This document shows, piece after piece, positions 1 through 8,420 of a stretch of 64,000 nucleotides of DNA (the stretch's first letter is position 1; each line of letters starts with the position of its first letter). The translations under genes and the position numbers were made by a program. The DNA lies in the NCBI RefSeq assembly GCF_018327645.1, contig NZ_BMAY01000002.1:62001-126000 (forward strand), written 5' to 3'. Below the pieces are notes generated by a model. It worked only from the letters and a program-made list of their open reading frames with translations. It had not been told where the DNA came from and ran no database searches. The DNA is from Lactobacillus corticis (GTDB taxonomy: Bacteria; Bacillota; Bacilli; Lactobacillales; Lactobacillaceae).

Positions 1-1666
1 GGCTTAATTCTGGCCGATCACTGATAGTAATTGGCTTGGTTGTCGTATTAAAGAGCCCGGTAATGGTTTCCGTCCCTTGTCGAACCACTTGCAAAAGTCC
101 CTCTGGGGTAACGGTCAACCGGAAGCTTCCGCGACCCAGCGTTTCCTTATGAGCAAGTCGGAAAGCAATTATATTGTGTACGCGTTCCCATACCGGACCT
201 GCTTCTTTAGACCAATCCATTGGCTTGCGGCAATCCGGATCATTGCCACCGGCCATCCCCATTTCAGTCCCATAGTAGATGCAAGGGCTGCCTTGCTGCA
301 TAAATTCAAAGGCTAGAGCTTGCAGAGCCAGGTCCTGGTTTCCCCCGGCAACAGTTAAAATTCGTGCCGTATCATGAGAATCAAGCATGTTCATCATGAC
401 TTGGTTGGTCATATCACGGTATTTCATGGTCTGATCAGTCAAGCGTTCAGCTAAAGCTTGGGCTGACAGGCGACCATAAAAGAAGTGATCTTCAATTTGC
501 AAAGTATATGGGTAATTCATTACTGAACTAAATTGGTCACCGTTAAGCCACGGCCGAGCTGAGTGCCAGATTTCGCCCACAATATAAAAGTCCGGCTTGA
601 TCTTAACTAGTTCATCATGGAATCTCTTCCAAAAATGATGATCAACTTCATTGGCTACATCCAGTCGCCAGGCATCAATATCGAAATATTTAACCCAGTA
701 GCTAGCAATATTCAATAAATACTCTTGGACTTCGGGATTAGCGGTATTCAGTTTAGGCATATTGCCGACAAAGGCAAACGTGTCGTAGTTAGGTTCACCT
801 TCGCCTTTTGAAGCATCAATAAATGGTTCAACTGGGAATTTATTAATATGGAACCAATCCCGGTAACGTGATTTGGCACCATTTTTCACAACGTCTTGCC
901 ACTGCATGCTGGCAGCCCCAACATGGTTGAAAACCGCATCGAGCATGATGCGCATCCCGCGACTGTGAGCTTCGTTAACCAATTTGGCAAAAAGGGCCTT
1001 ATCGCCAAAGGCTGGGTCAATTTCTAAATAGTCATTAGTATCATACTTGTGGTTGCTTGGCGCCTTGAAAATTGGGCAGAAATAAAGCCCGTTGACGCCT
1101 AATTTTTGCAAGTAATCTAAATGATCGATAACCCCTTGCAAGTCCCCGCCATAAAAATCTTCACGACCAGGGTGGTCTTCTGGATTCCAGGCCTTGGTTC
1201 CTACAGGATCGTTGGATTTATCGCCATTAGCAAAGCGTTCTGGGAAAATCTGATACCAAACAGTGTCTCGGACCCAATCTGGGGTCTTGGTCAGATCAAT
1301 CTCGTGTAAATATGGCACCTTAAAATAATTGCCGTCGGCCATAACTGCATCTTGACTGTATTCACTAATTCCCCGATCGCCATAAATCACCTTGCTGCCG
1401 TCCTGTGCTTCTACGACAAAAGTGTACTTTAAGCGGTGATATGGAGCTTCCAGCGTTGCTCCCCAGTGGTCTTGAACTTGACCGCTACCAATTTGGGCCA
1501 TTTTTTGTGCTTTTACTGATTCTAGAGGTAAATAGTTATCAGTATATAACACTGTAACCTCTTTGACGTCAGCCTTAGCTGAATGGAAACGAATATTGAC
1601 GTGCGTATTGTCAATTACAAAGCTATCTTCGCTTTCAGTGCGGTGACTTAAAGCAGCTAATTGCAT
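1..1666 (-). CDS. Neopullulanase/maltogenic-amylase type GH13 hydrolase, partial
   Basis: About 555 codons are visible with no stop before the window edge, so only a short C-terminal part is missing (family members are about 570-590 residues). The N-terminal ~130 residues read like the starch-binding N-domain of cyclomaltodextrinases (GH13 subfamily 20). The (beta/alpha)8 barrel begins near WVRDTVWYQIFPERF. Expected catalytic residues are visible: nucleophile Asp336 in AWRLDVANEVD, acid Glu365 in IVGEIWH and Asp432 in LDSHDTAR. No signal peptide is seen, so it should act in the cytoplasm on imported maltodextrins. The ATG at 1666 follows an AGGAGAT ribosome binding site. It lies downstream of a second glucosidase gene and has its own operator/promoter at 1740-1778. 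Family certain; exact substrate preference not. Confidence 0.93.
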   Translation of the reverse strand, partial: MQLAALSHRTESEDSFVIDNTHVNIRFHSAKADVKEVTVLYTDNYLPLESVKAQKMAQIGSGQVQDHWGATLEAPYHRLKYTFVVEAQDGSKVIYGDRGISEYSQDAVMADGNYFKVPYLHEIDLTKTPDWVRDTVWYQIFPERFANGDKSNDPVGTKAWNPEDHPGREDFYGGDLQGVIDHLDYLQKLGVNGLYFCPIFKAPSNHKYDTNDYLEIDPAFGDKALFAKLVNEAHSRGMRIMLDAVFNHVGAASMQWQDVVKNGAKSRYRDWFHINKFPVEPFIDASKGEGEPNYDTFAFVGNMPKLNTANPEVQEYLLNIASYWVKYFDIDAWRLDVANEVDHHFWKRFHDELVKIKPDFYIVGEIWHSARPWLNGDQFSSVMNYPYTLQIEDHFFYGRLSAQALAERLTDQTMKYRDMTNQVMMNMLDSHDTARILTVAGGNQDLALQALAFEFMQQGSPCIYYGTEMGMAGGNDPDCRKPMDWSKEAGPVWERVHNIIAFRLAHKETLGRGSFRLTVTPEGLLQVVRQGTETITGLFNTTTKPITISDRPELS

Positions 1667-1739
1667 AAGTAAAATCTCCTTAATCATTAATTTCTAAGTA
1701 GTCATCTTTGGGTTCAAGAGCAGTTTAGCAGTTATCTAG

Positions 1740-1778
1740 AAGCGCTTACAATAGCATTTGTGATGTTACCGGTATCAA
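1740..1778 (-). promoter_or_regulatory. Dual LacI/CcpA-type operator and promoter of the amylase gene
   Basis: On the minus strand TTGATACCGGTAAC (1778-1765) is followed after 11 nt by TATTGTAAGCGCTT (1753-1740). GATACCGGTAAC is a near-perfect palindrome with a central CCGG, and TTGTAAGCGCTT matches the left part of a cre box. The same two boxes with the same 11-nt spacing occur before the neighbouring glucosidase (3530-3568). TTGATA and TATTGT could be the -35 and -10 (19-nt spacer). Inference: local LacI-type repressor plus carbon catabolite control. Confidence 0.6.
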
Positions 1779-1796
1779 AAATAACAAGAAACAAAA

Positions 1797-1832
1797 AATC
1801 CGAGTCAAGCATAGTTTTGCTTGATTCGGATT
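1797..1832 (-). terminator. Intrinsic terminator after the GH13_31 glucosidase
   Basis: A 15-bp stem (AATCCGAGTCAAGCA with TGCTTGATTCGGATT, one G-U pair) and a short loop are followed on the minus strand by a T run. It begins 3 nt beyond the stop at 1836. Confidence 0.85.
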
Positions 1833-1835
1833 CTT

Positions 1836-3491
1836 TTACTTGGCTAAAACCACGCCAGCATATGGTGCTAGTTGGATTTTATTTTCATTGGTATTTACCG
1901 CGCCCACTTGCAGCAAAGTTTTTCCATAGGATTCTGGTAAAGCAATTTCGACCGTTTCGCCTGACATATTAACGGCAACGATGGCGCTGCGATCGGCTAA
2001 ATCACGCTGGTAAACAAAAGTCCGCTGATCAGTCGGCAACAAATAATATGCGCCATCTTCAAAGAGCGGCGTCTGCTTCAGCTCCAATAATTGCCGATAA
2101 AAGCTCAAAAAGCTATTGGCATCGCCCTCTTGTTTGGCGACACTAGTATCTTCAACTAGTTTTCCCTTAATCCAAGGCTCATGATCACTAAAGCCGTGGC
2201 CAGCTTCTTCGGTCCATGGCATGGTCCCGCGAGCAGCCAATTTATGCGTCTGGCTAACCATAGTGGCAATTTCAGCTTCGCTCTTGCCCGCCTGGGCTGC
2301 TGACTTAGCAAAGGCCGCAACAGTCGGATCGCCTAACTCTTGGAGCTGGTCAAAATGCAGATCCTGCAAACCTAATTCTTCACCATAATAAATAACCGGC
2401 AATCCTCGCTGCAGATACATTAACATTGCTAGGCTCTTAGCTTGCTCATCACAAGTCGCATATCGCGTCCGCAGCCGAGCCATATCATGGTTATTCCAAT
2501 ATAAGGTCGGCAAAGAAATGCCATTGAGCGTTTGCTGCCAAATAGCCTGGGTTAGCTTAAAGTTCGCTAGGTCTAATTTTTTCGGCTGGTACTGGTCATT
2601 AAAGCTAGGGTCTACGCCGTCTTGGCTTTCAGTAAAGTAGCGGAAAGTAATTACCGAGTCCATCAAATGCCGGTTAGGTGCCGTATAGTCCACTGCCAAA
2701 TTGACATTAGCACTAGCCGCTTCACCTAGCAGCAAGGCATCGGGATAGTCTTCTTTAATCTGTTGGCAGAATTCGCGCATCCAAGTCTGCACTTGGGGCA
2801 AATTTGCAAAGAATGGCTCAGCTACCACCACGTCATCATTATTGTCCGGAGTTGGATAGTCTTGGCGTAAATCGGCCTTAGCGATATGGATAAAGGCGTC
2901 AATCCGCAACCCGTCTATCCCTTTGGCTAGCCAAAACTCGGCAATCTCCAACATTGCATGCCGCACCTCGGGATTATGCCAATTTAGATCAGGCATGTGT
3001 TTGTCGAATAAGTGGAAGTAAGATTGTCCGGTGCCCGCTGGATCTGGTTCCCAAACGCTGCCACCAAAAAAGCTGCCCCAATTATTGGGCCGCTGACCAT
3101 TTTCACCAGCAAAAATATAGTAATCGCGATAAATGCTGTCCGGTGAACTAATCGCATCTTGGAACCATGGGTGCTGGTCAGACGTGTGGTTCATCACGAA
3201 ATCCATCACGATGCGAATTCCGTTATCATGCAAATCGGCAATTAATTTCTCCATATCAGCCATGTTGCCCATTAATTCATCGATTGCAAAATAATTGGAT
3301 ACGTCATAACCATTGTCGACTTGAGGTGAAACAAATACTGGGTTGAGCCAAACAGTATTGATCCCTAAGCTTTTAAGATAGGGAATTCGTTGCCGAATCC
3401 CATTAAGATCCCCAATTCCATCATGATTGCTATCTTGGAATGACTTGGGGTAAATTTGATAAATTATTGCATGCTCATACCATTTTGCCAT
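1836..3491 (-). CDS. Alpha-glucosidase / oligo-1,6-glucosidase, GH13 subfamily 31
   Basis: A 551-residue cytoplasmic alpha-glucosidase, the usual length for this subfamily (MalL/DexB type). It opens with WYEHAIIYQIYPKSFQDSN and shows the conserved regions with nucleophile Asp198 (GLRIDAF), acid Glu257 (LLLGEAAS) and Asp336 (WNNHDMARL). It would split short alpha-glucosides released or imported with maltodextrins, complementing the neighbouring amylase. The residue after the nucleophile is Ala199. In characterised relatives Val here goes with alpha-1,6 and Ala/Thr with alpha-1,4 preference, so maltose-type substrates are possible. The ATG at 3491 has GGAGG 8 nt upstream, better than the longer frame. 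A terminator follows directly, and the gene has its own operator pair at 3530-3568. Confidence 0.93.
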   Translation of the reverse strand: MAKWYEHAIIYQIYPKSFQDSNHDGIGDLNGIRQRIPYLKSLGINTVWLNPVFVSPQVDNGYDVSNYFAIDELMGNMADMEKLIADLHDNGIRIVMDFVMNHTSDQHPWFQDAISSPDSIYRDYYIFAGENGQRPNNWGSFFGGSVWEPDPAGTGQSYFHLFDKHMPDLNWHNPEVRHAMLEIAEFWLAKGIDGLRIDAFIHIAKADLRQDYPTPDNNDDVVVAEPFFANLPQVQTWMREFCQQIKEDYPDALLLGEAASANVNLAVDYTAPNRHLMDSVITFRYFTESQDGVDPSFNDQYQPKKLDLANFKLTQAIWQQTLNGISLPTLYWNNHDMARLRTRYATCDEQAKSLAMLMYLQRGLPVIYYGEELGLQDLHFDQLQELGDPTVAAFAKSAAQAGKSEAEIATMVSQTHKLAARGTMPWTEEAGHGFSDHEPWIKGKLVEDTSVAKQEGDANSFLSFYRQLLELKQTPLFEDGAYYLLPTDQRTFVYQRDLADRSAIVAVNMSGETVEIALPESYGKTLLQVGAVNTNENKIQLAPYAGVVLAK

Positions 3492-3529
3492 AATACTGTC
3501 CTCCACTAACCATCTTAGCAAGGGTCAAT

Positions 3530-3568
3530 AAGCGCTTACAATACCTGGCCGACTGTTACCGGTATCAA
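3530..3568 (-). promoter_or_regulatory. Dual operator/promoter of the GH13_31 glucosidase
   Basis: Minus strand TTGATACCGGTAAC (3568-3555), 11 nt, then TATTGTAAGCGCTT (3543-3530). Both boxes and the spacing are identical to 1740-1778, while the 11-nt spacer sequences differ, which argues for two conserved protein-binding sites rather than a recent duplication. Confidence 0.6.
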
Positions 3569-3569
3569 G

Positions 3570-4121
3570 TTAATAAGTAATTTTAATAAAACCTTGCCTT
3601 AATTCCCGCAATTCGGCTTTGGTCGGCAGACGATGGTAGCGACAAGCGTTCTGTAAAATAATCACGGCAAAATTGCTAAAAATCTCAATTACATAATCTG
3701 ATTCTGCAATCTTAGTTTGTTTCATTTTCGTAGCAACTTCTTGCTGAATTCGTTTACGTAAACCATGGTTATCAATTTGAAATTCCAATAAGACGGACAA
3801 AGTATCGCTATTGGTCAGCAAAAACTGGTATAACGGACCTGCATTAATGGTTTGTTCCAGGAATGTTTCTAAATGAACATGGTCCTGCATCCCTTGCATT
3901 CTTTGGTCAATAATCTGTTTAAAGTCACTGAAATAGCGATCGCTTAGCTTGGTTGCGAGATCATATTTATCCTGATAATAGTTATAAAAAGTTTGGCGAT
4001 TAATCAAGGCCCGAACTGCAATTTCTTTAACCGAAATTTTCCGAAATCCTTCCTCTTTAAGCAGTGCGATAAATGCTTGATCAATCGCTCTTTGCGTCCG
4101 TTGGCGCTGTAAATTTTCCAT
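3570..4121 (-). CDS. TetR/AcrR-family transcriptional regulator
   Basis: A 183-residue TetR-type repressor. The N-terminal ~55 residues form the helix-turn-helix domain (ISVKEIAVRALINRQTFYNYYQDKYDL), and the rest is an all-helical ligand domain resembling the C-terminal domain found in DhaS/YsiA-like regulators. The ATG at 4121 (MENLQRQRTQ) has GGGAG just upstream; the longer open frame runs into the divergent promoter and is not used. It is transcribed away from an ABC-2 exporter at 4255-6106 and shares a 133-bp region with it that holds a perfect inverted repeat (4149-4162). It most likely represses that exporter and itself. The inducer cannot be told from sequence. Confidence 0.85.
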   Translation of the reverse strand: MENLQRQRTQRAIDQAFIALLKEEGFRKISVKEIAVRALINRQTFYNYYQDKYDLATKLSDRYFSDFKQIIDQRMQGMQDHVHLETFLEQTINAGPLYQFLLTNSDTLSVLLEFQIDNHGLRKRIQQEVATKMKQTKIAESDYVIEIFSNFAVIILQNACRYHRLPTKAELRELRQGFIKITY

Positions 4122-4148
4122 GCAATTTCTCCCTAATAGCATTATAGA

Positions 4149-4196
4149 GCGACAAGTGTCGCATATATTGACAAAAATAGAAATATTATCTATTGT
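4149..4196 (+). promoter_or_regulatory. TetR operator and ABC exporter promoter
   Basis: GCGACA-AG-TGTCGC (4149-4162) is a perfect inverted repeat. A plus-strand promoter follows directly: TTGACA (4168-4173), 17 nt, TATTGT (4191-4196). The repeat lies just upstream of the -35, a typical place for a TetR-type operator in a divergent regulator/exporter pair. Confidence 0.65.
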
Positions 4197-4254
4197 AACA
4201 CGGTTTTTAGCAAGGTAAATTAGAACAGTAATTAAAGCAAAAGGAGGACTCAGG

Positions 4255-4989
4255 ATGTTAATCGATTTGGAAAACGTCAACAAGTCTTTTGACAAACAAA
4301 AAGTATTGAATAACATCAATTTAACAATCGATGCTGGTCAAATAATTGGTCTAATTGGGCCATCAGGTGCCGGTAAAACCACCCTAATCAAAACCGCTCT
4401 GGGCATGGAAAAAGCTGACAGTGGCGTGACCGAAGTAATGGGAACGCCAATGCCCAACCGCAAAATTCTAGGGAAAATCGGCTACATGGCCCAAAGCGAT
4501 GCCTTGTACGACAATTTAACCGCTAAAGAAAATCTGGAATTTTTTGGGCAATTAAAAGGCCTTAAAAAGCAAGAAATTGCTAGTGAAATTACCAGAGTAG
4601 CCGGAATCACGGCCCTAACTGCCCATTTGAATAAACGCGTCAGCTTATTTTCTGGCGGAATGAAGCGGCGTTTGTCACTGGCTTTGGCTTTGCTAGGACA
4701 ACCCAAACTGCTGGTCCTCGACGAACCAACAGTTGGGATTGACCCGGCCTTGCGTAAAACTATTTGGGAAGAACTCAAGAAACTGCGCGATAAGGGATGC
4801 GGTATTTTAGTTACGACCCACGTTATGGATGAAGCCGAGCAAGTGGATCAAGTGGTCATGCTGATGGGAACTATCATCGCCCAAGATTCACCAGCTAAAT
4901 TAAAGGAAAAATATCAGGTTAAATCCATTGAGGAAGTCTTCCTCCAAGCAGAAAGCGAGGTCTTAAACAATGAGAACGCTGGCAATTAG
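4255..4989 (+). CDS. ABC exporter ATP-binding protein
   Basis: A 244-residue ABC ATPase of the drug/ABC-2 exporter type. Visible motifs are Walker A GPSGAGKTT (about residue 36), signature FSGGMKRR, Walker B LLVLDEPTVGIDP and the switch histidine in VTTHVMDEAE. An AAAGGAGG site lies 7 nt before the ATG. The gene overlaps the next one (membrane subunit) by 20 bp, implying translational coupling. Together they form a homodimeric-type exporter under the divergent TetR regulator. The likely role is export of a toxic or lipophilic compound; the substrate is unknown. Confidence 0.93.
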   Translation: MLIDLENVNKSFDKQKVLNNINLTIDAGQIIGLIGPSGAGKTTLIKTALGMEKADSGVTEVMGTPMPNRKILGKIGYMAQSDALYDNLTAKENLEFFGQLKGLKKQEIASEITRVAGITALTAHLNKRVSLFSGGMKRRLSLALALLGQPKLLVLDEPTVGIDPALRKTIWEELKKLRDKGCGILVTTHVMDEAEQVDQVVMLMGTIIAQDSPAKLKEKYQVKSIEEVFLQAESEVLNNENAGN

Positions 4990-6106
4990 CAAACGAATTG
5001 GCAAGGAACTGCTGCGTGACAAACGCACCATGGCCCTAGTGCTCTTAGCGCCAATTTTGATCATGTGGCTAATGAGCGTCATCTTTTCTGCCAATAGCGA
5101 AACTAGCGCCACCATCGGGACAGTAGGAGTCAGCAGCTCAATTACGAAAAAGCTCGATAAAGTTGATAACGTTACAGTCAAACGCTACCAGACAAAAAGT
5201 CGTGCCAAGAAAGCCCTCAAGCACTACCACTTGGACGCGGTAATTATTAAAACGGGTTCCAACAAATACCACCTTTACTACGCTAATATCGATTATGCCA
5301 AAACCGCTTTAACCAAGCAGGGTTTCCAACAAGCTTTATCCAAACAACAAATTGCGCAAATTAAGAGCAAGATCACTAATTTAAGCAAAGCCATCAACCA
5401 AATCAACCAAACTCTGCCAGCTGGACATAAACTGCAAATCAAAAAGTCCAAATCCAGCAGCAAGACCAAGATCACCAATACTTACGAATATGGTAATAAG
5501 GATACTGGTTTCTTCAATAAAATCGCCCCAATCTTTATCGGTTTCTTTATTTTCTTCTTTGTTTTCCTAATTTCCGGAATTGGCCTGTTAAACGAACGCA
5601 GTTCAGGAACCTTGGAACGGGTCTTGGCTACTCCAGTAAGACGCAGCGAAATTGTTGCTGGCTACATGATTAGCTACGGCGTTTTAGCGATTATTCAAAC
5701 TTTAATCATTGTCGCTACTTCCGTTTGGCTATTAGATATTGAAATTGTCGGCAGTCTGTGGCTAATTCTGTTAATTGCGATTGTCCTTTCAGCTGTTGCC
5801 CTATCTTTAGGGATCTTCATTTCAACCTTTGCTTCTTCAGAATTCCAAATGGTCCAATTTGTGCCAATTGTCCTGATGCCCCAAATTTTCTTCTCAGGAA
5901 TTGTTCCGTTAGATGCTTTGCCATCATGGTGTACGCCGCTTTCACAAATCATGCCGCTAACATACGCCGCACGGGCAATGGAAGATGTCACCCTAAAAGG
6001 GGCTGGCTTTAACGAAATTGCTGGAAACTTAGGCATATTGCTAATCTTCCTCGCAATTTTCACAGTTCTCAATGTCGTTGGTCTGAAACAATACCGCAAG
6101 GTTTAA
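4970..6106 (+). CDS. ABC-2 type exporter membrane protein
   Basis: A 378-residue membrane subunit. One N-terminal transmembrane helix (about 18-40) is followed by a ~130-residue Lys/Ser-rich extracytoplasmic domain and then five hydrophobic helices (about 180-375). It carries the ABC-2 signature-like stretch LLNERSSGTLERVLATPVRRSEIV after the second helix. This arrangement is typical of YhgE/YhfK-like ABC-2 permeases. It overlaps the ATPase gene and ends 3 nt before a strong bidirectional terminator. Confidence 0.9.
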   Translation: MRTLAISKRIGKELLRDKRTMALVLLAPILIMWLMSVIFSANSETSATIGTVGVSSSITKKLDKVDNVTVKRYQTKSRAKKALKHYHLDAVIIKTGSNKYHLYYANIDYAKTALTKQGFQQALSKQQIAQIKSKITNLSKAINQINQTLPAGHKLQIKKSKSSSKTKITNTYEYGNKDTGFFNKIAPIFIGFFIFFFVFLISGIGLLNERSSGTLERVLATPVRRSEIVAGYMISYGVLAIIQTLIIVATSVWLLDIEIVGSLWLILLIAIVLSAVALSLGIFISTFASSEFQMVQFVPIVLMPQIFFSGIVPLDALPSWCTPLSQIMPLTYAARAMEDVTLKGAGFNEIAGNLGILLIFLAIFTVLNVVGLKQYRKV

Positions 6107-6108
6107 GC

Positions 6109-6139
6109 AAAAAGAGACGGAAAAATCCGTCTCTTTTTT
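6109..6139 (+). terminator. Bidirectional terminator between ABC exporter and LacI gene
   Basis: AAAAGAGACGG - AAAAAT - CCGTCTCTTTTTT lies between two convergent genes. The A run before and T run after the stem let it stop transcription from both sides. Confidence 0.9.
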
Positions 6140-6152
6140 GGTTGATGTTACT

Positions 6153-7103
6153 TTATTTGGTCGTATCTCTAACCACTAATTTAGGTTCTAATAAGACCTC
6201 TCCTTGCGGCGCCCCTGAAAGTTTGATTTTTTGCAACAACATTTGAGCTAAAATTTCACCCATTTCAAAGGTCGGCTGTTTGATCGTAGTTATCTTTGGA
6301 TTGGATACCTGATCAAGGAACACGCCGTCAAAGCCGATCACGCCATATTCTTCCGGAATTTTCACCTGCTTTTCCAACAAGGCCCAAATTATGCCAACTG
6401 CCAGACGATCACTACCGCAAACAAAGCAGGTATTCTGCGGAAACTTTTCCCAGTTATCCAACACGACCTTTTTTGACTGGTGAGAATGGTTGGCAGCTCG
6501 ATAAATTTGTGTTGGCATTTGTGCTTGCTGCATGGTGCTTAAATAACCATTTTCACGAGAATACTCAAATGGTTCTTTGACATCCAAGCCAATAAAGACG
6601 ACATGCTCATACCCTCGCTCCAGCGCGTACTTAGTAGCAATTTTTTCACCCAAGCTATTATCGGTGTCGACATAATCGTAACCATGTCGATTTTCGCCAT
6701 ATAAAATAAAAGGCTTATCAAAAGCATCAAATAAATCATAATCGGCTTGCCTTGCCCCGGTTATGATATAGCCATCATCGCCGCTTTTGCCAATATCGCC
6801 AATATCAGTTACTAATTGCAGGGCATATTGCTCTTTCGTCAAGCCGCGCGCTACCCCAAACAACAAGTTCATATAGTATGGCTCAGTCGTATCAATATCT
6901 TCTAGGGTAATGAATTTAACAACGTTAGTTCGATTATTGACTAGCGCACGCGCAGCTGAATTAGGTCGGTAGTGGAGTTTATCCATTGCTTTTTCGACTA
7001 GCTCCAACAACTCGGGGGTAACTTGTTCGGGATGATTAATCGCACGCGAAACGGTCATTTTTGACACATTTGCTTCCTTTGCTACATCTGATAGCGTGAC
7101 CAT
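6153..7103 (-). CDS. LacI/GalR-family sugar-responsive regulator
   Basis: A 316-residue LacI-family repressor. Residues 1-60 contain the helix-turn-helix and hinge (MVTLSDVAKEANVSKMTVSR ... RPNSAARAL), and residues 65-316 the periplasmic-binding-protein-like effector domain. The ATG at 7103 is preceded by AGAGGT; upstream codons in frame are not supported. A cre/LacI-like half-palindrome (7121-7135) overlaps its own upstream region, suggesting autoregulation or CcpA control. It is the only LacI regulator in the window, so it is the natural candidate for the operators before the two glucosidases (MalR-like role), but this is inference from proximity. Confidence 0.88.
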   Translation of the reverse strand: MVTLSDVAKEANVSKMTVSRAINHPEQVTPELLELVEKAMDKLHYRPNSAARALVNNRTNVVKFITLEDIDTTEPYYMNLLFGVARGLTKEQYALQLVTDIGDIGKSGDDGYIITGARQADYDLFDAFDKPFILYGENRHGYDYVDTDNSLGEKIATKYALERGYEHVVFIGLDVKEPFEYSRENGYLSTMQQAQMPTQIYRAANHSHQSKKVVLDNWEKFPQNTCFVCGSDRLAVGIIWALLEKQVKIPEEYGVIGFDGVFLDQVSNPKITTIKQPTFEMGEILAQMLLQKIKLSGAPQGEVLLEPKLVVRDTTK

Positions 7104-7120
7104 GTTCTTACCTCTTTCGT

Positions 7121-7135
7121 ATGTAAACGCTCTAA
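7121..7135 (-). promoter_or_regulatory. cre-like operator before the LacI gene
   Basis: ATGTAAACGCTCTAA on the plus strand matches the left arm of the cre consensus (WTGNAARCG). It lies 18 nt upstream of the start codon, where a bound repressor would block transcription. Confidence 0.4.
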
Positions 7136-7191
7136 CTAATTTTATAGCGTTGCTAGCCAATTTCCAAGAACTTTCATTTATCAAATGAAAA

Positions 7192-7218
7192 CAGCTCCAG
7201 GCCAATCGCCTGAAGCTG
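7192..7218 (-). terminator. Terminator after the Lys/His-tailed secreted protein
   Basis: On the minus strand CAGCTTCAGGC pairs with GCCTGGAGCTG (one G-U) and is followed by TTTTC. It sits about 60 nt after the stop at 7281. The 17 nt after the T run (7175-7191) recur after another terminator at 11214-11230. Confidence 0.7.
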
Positions 7219-7280
7219 CCATTTCAATGGTAATGTTTGATAACATTAAAAAGGAAATAGTCAGAGTGAAAATTTAGAAG

Positions 7281-8228
7281 TTAGATTTTGAAGTGAATGT
7301 GCGCTGCCCGTAATTGCTTAAGCAGGTGTCTTAACTGCTTTAATAGCTTAGCTTTCTTGCTTGCATGCTTGCGTGCTTTGTGACTGCGGTGGTGTTTAAC
7401 AGTACATTTACGTGACACGTGCTTATTGTGCTTATTGTGTTTGCTGTGCTTTGCGTGTTTGCTGTGCTTTGCGTGTTTGGTGTGTTTTTGGTATTTGCTT
7501 CCCCGTTTAAGAGTTGGCGCCTTGGCAGCTGCTTTCACCGCTGTTCCAGTATTATTACCAGCAGCAAGTAGGGTGAAATCCTTCTCCCAATTTTTACCTA
7601 AATCTGATCTAAAAGTATAGCCGTGTTCCATCCCTGCTGTTTCAACTGACCAATTTACCTCTTTTTTCAAACCGTCTGCCTCTGTAAAAGTTACTTGGCC
7701 CTTTGCATCGGTTTCCTTGGTAATCTTAGTCTTGCCATCCTTCAAATTGCGCAAAGTCACCTTGGTTCCTGCCTTGACTGGCAAACCATTAGCATAACGA
7801 AAAGTCCCCGTAAAAGTTAAGGGTTTGGCAGCTTGCGGCATTTGCACCTCAAAGCTGCGCACCCAATCTTGACCGATATCAGATCTAAAGGTATAGCCAT
7901 AACGATAGCCGGCAGTTTCGACACTGTAGTTAACGCCCTTCTTCAAGCCATCAGCTTCTGTAAAAACAACTTGCCCATTAGTATCGGTCTTCTTAGTCAA
8001 TACGGTTGTTCCATCTTTTAGATTCCGCAAATTGACTGGTGTACCCGCCTTGACCGGCAAGCCATTAGTATAACGAAAAGTGCCTTTAAAAGTTAATGGT
8101 TTAGTTGAACTAGCTACAACACTAGTTTCAGCAGCATGGACTGTTTGGAGGTTTGCTGCTTGGCTGAATGCCAATCCCATCAACGCTCCTGTAAGTAATG
8201 TTCCATGAACTAAAAGCTTTTTAGTCAT
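7281..8228 (-). CDS. Secreted two-repeat protein with Lys/His-rich C-terminal tail
   Basis: A 315-residue exported protein. Residues 1-32 are a signal peptide (cleavage likely after VHA). Residues 43-129 and 135-220 are two copies of the same ~86-residue domain (KPLTFKGTFRYTNGLPVKAG... / KPLTFTGTFRYANGLPVKAG...), whose NLKDG.T..TK.TD..GQV.FTEADGL pattern resembles prealbumin-like CnaB/SpaA folds. The tail from about 240 to 315 is extremely basic, with KHx triplets repeated about eight times and roughly 15 histidines. There is no LPXTG anchor, so retention on the wall by charge (teichoic acids) is plausible, as is metal binding by the His tail. Function unknown. The promoter is at 8289-8316. 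Confidence 0.85.
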   Translation of the reverse strand: MTKKLLVHGTLLTGALMGLAFSQAANLQTVHAAETSVVASSTKPLTFKGTFRYTNGLPVKAGTPVNLRNLKDGTTVLTKKTDTNGQVVFTEADGLKKGVNYSVETAGYRYGYTFRSDIGQDWVRSFEVQMPQAAKPLTFTGTFRYANGLPVKAGTKVTLRNLKDGKTKITKETDAKGQVTFTEADGLKKEVNWSVETAGMEHGYTFRSDLGKNWEKDFTLLAAGNNTGTAVKAAAKAPTLKRGSKYQKHTKHAKHSKHAKHSKHNKHNKHVSRKCTVKHHRSHKARKHASKKAKLLKQLRHLLKQLRAAHIHFKI

Positions 8229-8288
8229 AAGTACCTCTTTCTAAAAATATAAAATACAAAATACAAAATATTTTTGATGGAACATATC

Positions 8289-8316
8289 AGAATAGCGTAT
8301 CTGGGAAAAATGTCAA
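8289..8316 (-). promoter_or_regulatory. Promoter of the Lys/His-tailed secreted protein
   Basis: Minus strand TTGACA (8316-8311), 16-nt spacer, TATTCT (8294-8289). The leader before the AAAGAGGT ribosome binding site is AT-rich with repeated AAAATAC units. Confidence 0.65.
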
Positions 8317-8420
8317 CACTTTTTTTGAATATCTGTATGATTTATTATTTAGCATTATCAAAGTTGTTTGTATAAATTATTTAGTTGCTATTTTTGAAGA
8401 TATAAACATTTAAACATATC

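Noticed and set aside
7430-7500. Short tandem DNA repeats that might suggest a CRISPR-like array
   Set aside because: They are in-frame KHx codons of the secreted protein; no spacers or cas genes. No CRISPR array is seen in the window.
7426-7620. Plus-strand open frame of Cys/Leu repeats opposite the Lys/His tail
   Set aside because: It is the antisense shadow of the repeated KHx codons, without a ribosome binding site.
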